A program made the translations under genes and the position numbers. From JBCFAY01 sp038562375 (lineage in GTDB: Bacteria > Bacillota > Clostridia > Christensenellales > CAG-138), in NCBI GenBank assembly GCA_038562375.1, contig JBCFAY010000011.1:38365-102364 (forward strand): a DNA stretch of 64,000 nucleotides, written 5' to 3'. Below the pieces are notes generated by a model. That model was not told the DNA's origin. It did no database searches and saw only the letters and a list, made by a program, of their open reading frames with translations. Position 1 is the first letter of the stretch, and every line of letters starts with the position of its first letter. Shown here piece by piece: positions 59,081 to 64,000 of the stretch.

Positions 59081-59700
59081 CAGTTGTATACCTCCTCGAC
59101 CTTTGCAAGCGCTTCCTTGGTCAGGATGAGCTTGTCGTATTTCAGGATTTCATACACGTTGAGCGTGCCGACCAGCGTGGTCTTGACGCCGGGGATGTTC
59201 CCGGTTGCGCGTTCGACGATCTCGTCCTTCCCGGCAAGCACGACCAAAGCTTTATCCACATCGACCGCCTTGAGGACCTTGACCATTTCCTTTGTCTTGG
59301 GAGCGGCGATGTCCAGCGCGTCGAACACCAGGATATTCTCTTCAAGCACCTTGCTCGAGAGCGCCGATTTCATCGCGAGGCGCTTGACCTTCTTGTTGAC
59401 GTTGATCCTGTAGTCGCGGGGTTTGGGCGCGAATACGACGCCGCCGTGCCTCCACTGAGGAGAGCGGGTGGAACCCTGGCGGGCGCGGCCGGAGCCCTTC
59501 TGTTTCCACGGCTTGATGCCGCCGCCGGAAACCTGCGCGCGGGTGAGCGCGCTCTGCGTGCCCTGACGCTGATTGGCAAGATAGGCCTTTACAACCTCAT
59601 GCATCGCGTACTTGTTGATTTCAACGCCGAATACGTCCTCGGAGAGCGTGACCTCGCCGATCGTCTGGCCGGATATATTGTACAATGCAGTCTTAGGCAT
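59080..59700 (-). CDS. rplD: 50S ribosomal protein L4
   Basis: 206 residues. The extended loop ALTRAQVSGGGIKPWKQKGSGRARQGSTRSPQWRHGGVVFAPKPRDY is complete. In other bacteria L4 also represses its own S10 operon through the leader; the long leader here makes that worth testing. Confidence 0.98.
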   Translation of the reverse strand: MPKTALYNISGQTIGEVTLSEDVFGVEINKYAMHEVVKAYLANQRQGTQSALTRAQVSGGGIKPWKQKGSGRARQGSTRSPQWRHGGVVFAPKPRDYRINVNKKVKRLAMKSALSSKVLEENILVFDALDIAAPKTKEMVKVLKAVDVDKALVVLAGKDEIVERATGNIPGVKTTLVGTLNVYEILKYDKLILTKEALAKVEEVYN

Positions 59701-59726
59701 GTGTGCTTCCTCCTTTCGCCTGAACT

Positions 59727-60353
59727 TTATTTAACGGTGTTGCGAACCACGACCATGCCGCCCTTGGCGCCGGGGACGGCACCCTTGACGAGCAGCAGGT
59801 TGCGGTCCGTGTCTACGCGAACCACTTCCAGGTTTTGAATCGTGATTTTCTCGGAGCCCATATGCCCCGGCAGGTGCTTGGTGCGGAAGACCTCGCCCGG
59901 GTACGTGCACGCGCCCATGGAGCCGGCGACGCGGTAGGAATGCGAGCCGTGGGTCTTGCGGCCGCGCGACTGGTTCCAGCGCTTGATGTTGCCCTCGAAG
60001 CCCTTGCCCTTGCTCGTGCCGGAGACGTCCACCTTATCGCCGTTGGCGAAAACGTCCACACGGATGACCTGTCCTACCTCGTAGGAGGCGGCGTCGTCAA
60101 GCTTGAGCTCGCGGATGTAGCGGCACGCCGCGACGCCCGCTTTCTTGAAATGACCGGCCCTGGGCTTGTTCACAAGGTTCGCCCGAAGCTCGGAAAAGCC
60201 GACCTGCAGCGCGTCGTATCCGTCGTGATCGACGGTCTTCTTCTGTACAACAGGGCACGGACCCGCCTGAATGACGGTTACCGGGATCATGGTACCGTCG
60301 CCCGCGAACATCTGGGTCATGCCGATCTTCTTGCCAATAATCGCTTTCTTCAT
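59727..60353 (-). CDS. rplC: 50S ribosomal protein L3
   Basis: 208 residues from the ATG at 60353 (GGAGG 8 nt upstream). IIGKKIGMTQMFAGDGTMIPVTVI and the loop NIKRWNQSRGRKTHGSHSYRVAGSMGA near the peptidyl transferase centre are standard. Confidence 0.98.
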   Translation of the reverse strand: MKKAIIGKKIGMTQMFAGDGTMIPVTVIQAGPCPVVQKKTVDHDGYDALQVGFSELRANLVNKPRAGHFKKAGVAACRYIRELKLDDAASYEVGQVIRVDVFANGDKVDVSGTSKGKGFEGNIKRWNQSRGRKTHGSHSYRVAGSMGACTYPGEVFRTKHLPGHMGSEKITIQNLEVVRVDTDRNLLLVKGAVPGAKGGMVVVRNTVK

Positions 60354-60370
60354 CACGTACACCTCCGAAA

Positions 60371-60679
60371 TCAAAGCTTGATCTCGATGTCGACCCCGGC
60401 GGGAAGATCGAGCTTCATCAGAGCGTCCACCGTCTTGGCGGAAGGCTGAAGGATGTCGATCAAACGCTTGTGGGTACGCATCTCGAACTGCTCGCGCGAG
60501 TCCTTATATTTATGCGGCGCACGGAGGATCGTAACGATCTCCTTCTCCGTGGGCAGCGGGATGGGCCCCGATACCCTGGCGCCGGTCCTCTTCGCCGTGT
60601 CGACGATCTTCTCGGCGCTCTGGTCGATCAGGTAATGCTCATAGGCTTTGAGCTTAATGCGGATTTTCTGATTTGCCAT
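60371..60679 (-). CDS. rpsJ: 30S ribosomal protein S10
   Basis: 102 residues from the ATG at 60679 (AAGGAG upstream). IRIKLKAYEHYLIDQSAEKIVDTAKRTGA and RTHKRLIDILQPSAKTVDALMKLDLPAGVDIEIKL are complete. Also the NusB partner in antitermination. First gene of the 32-gene operon. Confidence 0.98.
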   Translation of the reverse strand: MANQKIRIKLKAYEHYLIDQSAEKIVDTAKRTGARVSGPIPLPTEKEIVTILRAPHKYKDSREQFEMRTHKRLIDILQPSAKTVDALMKLDLPAGVDIEIKL

Positions 60680-61197
60680 ATTATTGTCTCCTTCTCTGTA
60701 GTTTTGGTTGTACACTCAGCCGTGTGTATCGCATCATAATTTTTACGGCCGGGCATACACCCGTCACCCGATTCTCTCGAGCTGGTCTGCGGAAATTACC
60801 CGGATGGCTGACCGGCAACCTTCCGCTTCGTCCCAAATGGGCCTTGCCGCATCGCGGCAAATTGCCCTATCCGCGCAACAAATCAATAATACAGGATACA
60901 AGCGTTCAATGCAAGAAATTTTTTTATTTTTTATGAACGATTCAGGCATTTTTAAGAAAACCGCCCGAGCGGCGCTCTGAGGCGGCCTCCAACCCTTGTG
61001 AAAGCTTGAAAACGCGTCGTTACCGCGCTACCATTTCATCGCCGCGCACGCTGGACACGCACAGGGAAATATGCTATGGTAAGTGCAGACTAACCGGTGC
61101 AACCGACGCTCTATCCCTTAGGATATTATTCATATATAATGAAGGAAAGCCGCCTCTCGCGGCTTCACAAAATCTTAATTCCAGCGAGGATCGTTCT
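60680..61197. other. Divergent region: S10 operon leader and ZIP gene leader
   Basis: The minus strand leader of rpsJ runs from about 60879 to 60680 (200 nt), starting with a TTGCCGC/GCGGCAA hairpin (60844-60850 with 60854-60860). The plus side before the ZIP gene has a TATAAT (61135-61140) with no good -35 and an AGCCGC/GCGGCT hairpin near 61148-61164. No gene. Confidence 0.5.
60886..60914 (-). promoter_or_regulatory. Promoter of the S10-spc-alpha operon
   Basis: Minus strand TTGCAT (60909-60914), 17 nt spacer, TATTAT (60886-60891). An AT-rich stretch (60916-60940) lies just upstream, as expected for an UP element of a strong promoter. Confidence 0.78.
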
Positions 61198-61974
61198 ATG
61201 TTTTCATCTCAAGCCGTACGCGCGCTGCTGCTCTCGGGCGCGGCTGGCCTATCCACGCTGCTCGGCGCGCTGGTGATACTCTTTATCAGGAAGCGCAGCG
61301 AAAAGCTCGTCACCGCTTCCCTCGGGTTTGCGGGCGGCGTGATGCTAAGCGTTTCGTTCATGGACATGCTGCCCGAGGCGATCAAGATGTTCGATAAGAC
61401 CATGGACTCAAAGCTAGGCGTGATCCTGAGCGTCGTTTTCGTGATCGTCGGGCTTCTCTGCGCCGTGGCGCTCGACCTGCTCGTCCCGCATACCCACCAT
61501 GACGGGGACGGCGAGCGCGAACATCAAAACCTCTTTCGCGTGGGCATGGTATCGATGGCCGCCATCGCTCTGCACAACCTGCCCGAGGGCGTCGCCACCT
61601 TCATGGCGGGCTACGATAACGCGAAGCTCGGGTTTACCATCGCCGTCGCCATCGCCGCCCACAATATCCCCGAGGGCATCACCGTCGCCATGCCGATCTA
61701 CTTCGCTTCCGGCGACCGCAAGAAGGCGTTCCGGTTTGCGTTCCTTTCCGGCGTTACCGAACCCATCGGCGCGCTGCTGGTATTCCTCCTGCTGCAGCCT
61801 TTCATCAGCAGCTTCGTGCTCGGGGTCGTGTTCGCGATCGTCGCGGGGATCATGATCTATATCTCGATCGAGGAGCTGATTCCCTCGTCAAGGCAGTACG
61901 GGCACGCGCGGCTCGCGCTGTTCTCCGCCTTCGCCGGCATCTGCCTGATGCCCCTGACGCATGTCATCGGCTAA
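61198..61974 (+). CDS. ZIP family metal transporter (ZupT-like)
   Basis: 258 residues from the ATG at 61198 (AGG 8 nt upstream; the open frame continues back without a site). Eight hydrophobic segments. Metal-site helices carry ALHNLPEGVA and AAHNIPEGI, and a His-rich cytoplasmic loop HTHHDGDGEREH lies between helices 3 and 4. It takes up zinc and possibly iron or manganese. Single gene; the stop codon overlaps that of the convergent gene. Confidence 0.93.
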   Translation: MFSSQAVRALLLSGAAGLSTLLGALVILFIRKRSEKLVTASLGFAGGVMLSVSFMDMLPEAIKMFDKTMDSKLGVILSVVFVIVGLLCAVALDLLVPHTHHDGDGEREHQNLFRVGMVSMAAIALHNLPEGVATFMAGYDNAKLGFTIAVAIAAHNIPEGITVAMPIYFASGDRKKAFRFAFLSGVTEPIGALLVFLLLQPFISSFVLGVVFAIVAGIMIYISIEELIPSSRQYGHARLALFSAFAGICLMPLTHVIG

Positions 61975-62540
61975 GTAAGGTAAAGGAGTCGTTCAATGAG
62001 CCTGTTTTGCGCCCTGCGCTCGGGAAAATACCGCAAAAGAGCATAGGCCGCCCATCCCATCAGCCCGAGCGCGGCGATGAGGGCGATCATCGTATCCGTA
62101 CGCTGAGCGCGAAGGGCCAGTATCCGTTCCGCCGCGGCGACGAGCAAAGTGCGGCTGCCTATGAGCGCGGCCGCCATAGCGAGAGCGATCCACGCGGGCG
62201 AAGGCTCCGGCGCCGGATTCCAGCACAGAAGCGCGAGCGACGCCGCCTCCAGCGCGGCGCCTATCAAGGCGCAGATCCTGAGCGGCCGGGGCGACGCCGC
62301 GCCCTGCTCCGGGATCAGCGCGCATTTTAGCGCAAAGGAAGCGTCGAACCGGGCCAGCGCCCAGCGCTCGGCCTTTTCTTTATCCGCCGTAAACCCCTGC
62401 GCAAGAATATCTTCTGTTTCAAACACCAACCAGTCGCGCACGTTTTCCCGGTCCACCCACACCGCAAGCGGCATACGAAGGGAACCCCTGAACTTGCCGT
62501 CGATATACGCGCCGATCGATCGATCCGCCGTCCTAACCAC
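61971..62540 (-). CDS. Membrane protein of unknown function
   Basis: 189 residues from a GTG at 62540, chosen because AAGGGGG lies 9 nt upstream and the promoter at 62587-62615 rules out starts further up. A soluble N-terminal half (RSIGAYIDGKFRGSLRMPLAVWVDREN) is followed by three hydrophobic segments (about 92-112, 117-135 and 150-170) and a basic end. I recognise no family. It converges on the ZIP gene with overlapping stops. Confidence 0.6.
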   Translation of the reverse strand: MVRTADRSIGAYIDGKFRGSLRMPLAVWVDRENVRDWLVFETEDILAQGFTADKEKAERWALARFDASFALKCALIPEQGAASPRPLRICALIGAALEAASLALLCWNPAPEPSPAWIALAMAAALIGSRTLLVAAAERILALRAQRTDTMIALIAALGLMGWAAYALLRYFPERRAQNRLIERLLYLT

Positions 62541-62586
62541 CTCGTTGAACCCCCTTATGCTCCGCGCGAGAGCGCGTTGCAAATGT

Positions 62587-62615
62587 ATTATCCATCCTAA
62601 AGGCCGCTCTGTCAA
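62587..62615 (-). promoter_or_regulatory. Consensus promoter of the unknown membrane protein gene
   Basis: Minus strand TTGACA (62610-62615), 17 nt spacer, GATAAT (62587-62592). Confidence 0.75.
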
Positions 62616-62691
62616 ACCGGATCGATCGGAGAGCAATCCGGCGGGTTATCCATTGCGCACAATGCTTCACATTTAATCCTTTATTGTTTCG

Positions 62692-62720
62692 TTGAGATGC
62701 CGATCATTCTATGTTAAGAT
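62692..62720 (+). promoter_or_regulatory. Promoter of the DegV gene
   Basis: TTGAGA (62692-62697), 17 nt spacer, TAAGAT (62715-62720), 31 nt before the start. Confidence 0.65.
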
Positions 62721-62751
62721 AAATGCAGATTTTATTTTTGGAGGAACTATC

Positions 62752-63600
62752 GTGGAAATTCGCCTGATCGTCGACAGTTGCTGTGACCTTTCGCCCGAAC
62801 TGAGTGAGCGAATCAAGCCCTTGGTCGCGCCGTTGACCGTCGAGATCATCGACGTCGCCGAATACCGCGACGACGGCACGGTGGATATTCCGGAATTGAT
62901 CGAAGCCATGCGCACCGCGCCCAAGGGGGTTCGCTCCGCCTGCCCCTCCCCCGAAAGCTACGGCGAATTGATGCGCCAATGCGATGAATGCTTTGTGATC
63001 ACCATCTCCTCCAAGCTCAGCGGCTCCTACAATGCCGCCTGCGTTGCCCGGGAGAGCGTGCTCGAGGAGTACCCGGACAAGAAGATCCATGTTTGCGATT
63101 CGCAGACCGCCAGCGCCGGACAGTTGCAGCTTGCGCTATATCTGCACGAATGCATCAAAAGCGGCATGACGTTCGAACAGATCCTCCCGCTCGGAACGAA
63201 GTTCATCGACGGGCTTCGCACGTTCTTCGTCCTTGAAGATCTCGGCAATCTGTTTCGCGGCGGCAGGCTCCATAAGATCGCCGGGCAAATCGTCTCCAAG
63301 ATTGCGCTCTGCCCCATCATGAGCGACGACGGCGCCGGGAACATCAAGTTTGTGGCGCCCGCGCTGGGCATGAAGCATTCTTTGAAGAAGCTTGTGGATT
63401 TGGTTATGGAGTATACCGCAGGCGCGAAGGAAAAATCCGTTCGACTTATACTATGCTTCTGCAATTGCCGTGACCGGGCGCTCGAGCTCAAGGACAAGTT
63501 CCTAAAGCGCTGCCCCGCGATCAGCGATATTTTTCTGATCCCTACCGGCGCGCTCTCTACGCTTTACGCCAACAACGGCGGCATCATCATAGCGCTATAA
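62752..63600 (+). CDS. DegV family fatty-acid-binding protein
   Basis: 282 residues from a GTG at 62752 with GGAGG 7 nt upstream. IRLIVDSCCDLSPEL, TSCPSPESYGELM-like SACPSPESY, ITISSKLSGSYNAACVA and VCDSQTASAGQ are DegV signatures. Such proteins (FakB type) present fatty acids to the FakA kinase for phospholipid synthesis. Single gene with its own promoter and terminator. Confidence 0.94.
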   Translation: MEIRLIVDSCCDLSPELSERIKPLVAPLTVEIIDVAEYRDDGTVDIPELIEAMRTAPKGVRSACPSPESYGELMRQCDECFVITISSKLSGSYNAACVARESVLEEYPDKKIHVCDSQTASAGQLQLALYLHECIKSGMTFEQILPLGTKFIDGLRTFFVLEDLGNLFRGGRLHKIAGQIVSKIALCPIMSDDGAGNIKFVAPALGMKHSLKKLVDLVMEYTAGAKEKSVRLILCFCNCRDRALELKDKFLKRCPAISDIFLIPTGALSTLYANNGGIIIAL

Positions 63601-63705
63601 GCCTTCGAGGCAAGGCTTTCCGCCGCCACCGCACAGGTCGCTGGCGGCGGTTGGAAGCCTCCGGGGGCGTGGCCCCCGAACCCCCGAACCTATTTTCACA
63701 GACCG

Positions 63706-63733
63706 GCGGCAAGGAATTTCCTTGCCGCTTTAT
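63706..63733 (+). terminator. Terminator of the DegV gene
   Basis: GCGGCAAGG, AATTT loop, CCTTGCCGC, then TTTATG. A GGGGGC/GCCCCC hairpin at 63663-63677 precedes it. Confidence 0.65.
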
Positions 63734-63770
63734 GTATCGCAAAAGTGAAAATCCTACTGTAAACTCAAAA

Positions 63771-63796
63771 AGCGAGGGGGCGTATGCCCCCTCGCT
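63771..63796 (-). terminator. Strong terminator of tuf
   Basis: AGCGAGGGGG, 6-nt loop, CCCCCTCGCT; the minus strand continues TTTTTGAG. Two more hairpins lie closer to the tuf stop: GTCGAAAATC/GATTTTCGAC (63815-63838) and GGTCAAA/TTTGACC (63856-63878). Confidence 0.85.
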
Positions 63797-63881
63797 GTAG
63801 GTTCGTTTCGATTCGTCGAAAATCCTTAGATTTTCGACATTTCATCAATGTGCTAGGTCAAAACCTACGGCTTTGACCACC

Positions 63882-64000
63882 TTATTCGATAACGCTCGCC
63901 ACAACGCCCGCGCCTACCGTGCGGCCGCCCTCGCGGATCGCGAAGCGCAGTCCTTCCTCGATCGCGATCGGCGTGATCAGCTTGATCTCCATCTCGATGT
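63882..64000 (-). CDS. tuf: Elongation factor Tu, C-terminal end only
   Basis: The last 38 codons and TAA are inside the window, reading IEMEIKLITPIAIEEGL then RFAIREGGRTVGAGVVASVIE, the C-terminal domain 3 of EF-Tu. The rest lies beyond the right edge. It is on the same strand as the ribosomal operon but separated from it by the ZIP and DegV genes, so it is not in the usual str operon position next to S10. Confidence 0.96.
   Translation of the reverse strand, partial: IEMEIKLITPIAIEEGLRFAIREGGRTVGAGVVASVIE

Noticed and set aside
1..64000. CRISPR array, prophage or insertion sequence
   Set aside because: No regularly spaced repeats, integrase, transposase or phage structural genes were seen on either strand.

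Overview
The window looks like a chromosomal segment of a moderately GC-rich Bacillota (class Clostridia). Evidence: Gram-positive type ribosome binding sites, sigma-A type promoters, the unbroken S10-spc-alpha ribosomal operon ending in rpoA-rplQ, the zinc-type S14 protein, a lone ecfA1-ecfA2-ecfT-truA cluster, GerMN (spore germination type) lipoproteins, and a D-Ala-D-Ala carboxypeptidase of the DacF type. The order within Clostridia cannot be fixed from sequence reading alone. I see no tRNA, rRNA, CRISPR array, prophage or insertion sequence.

Layout. 1-5.5 kb holds a truncated Tim44-like membrane protein, a two-gene TauE/SafE exporter, an acetyltransferase-like protein, a MATE exporter with a long leader that ends in an intrinsic terminator, and a CBO0543 family membrane protein. 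5.5-14 kb is an envelope-control block on the minus strand (OmpR regulator, sensor kinase, two GerMN lipoproteins, LytR-CpsA-Psr protein) diverging from a DacF-like carboxypeptidase. 14-18.7 kb is a DeoR regulator diverging from an orphan solute-binding lipoprotein, a class I aldolase and a zinc dehydrogenase. 18.8-27 kb is a set of single genes: lipoprotein, SPFH protein, old yellow enzyme, membrane M28 peptidase, C45-type Ntn hydrolase, MerR-TipAS regulator, cold shock protein. 27-34 kb has a second two-component pair diverging from a large CotH/lamin-tail lipoprotein, followed by tag. 34.4-37.7 kb carries yebC, a Nudix-like gene, a family 4 uracil-DNA glycosylase, a carbonic anhydrase-like gene and a NagB-like gene; three of these have altered catalytic residues. 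38.3-41.1 kb has a LysR regulator, tadA and truA. 41-44 kb is the ECF transporter module. 45-60.7 kb is the 32-gene ribosomal/secY/rpoA operon on the minus strand, with a promoter and long leader upstream and a terminator downstream. 61-64 kb holds a ZIP transporter, an unknown membrane protein, a DegV protein and the 3' end of tuf.

How parts may work together. The first two-component system appears transcribed with its GerMN lipoproteins, recalling actinobacterial MtrAB-LpqB. The DeoR gene and the aldolase/dehydrogenase genes share a region with repeated TATGTGGT boxes. The ECF genes are tightly coupled to truA. The most notable unexplained signals are two structured leaders (MATE and cold shock genes), a TipA/MerR-type self-regulated promoter, a cluster of likely pseudoenzymes at 35-38 kb, and a dispersed palindromic intergenic repeat.
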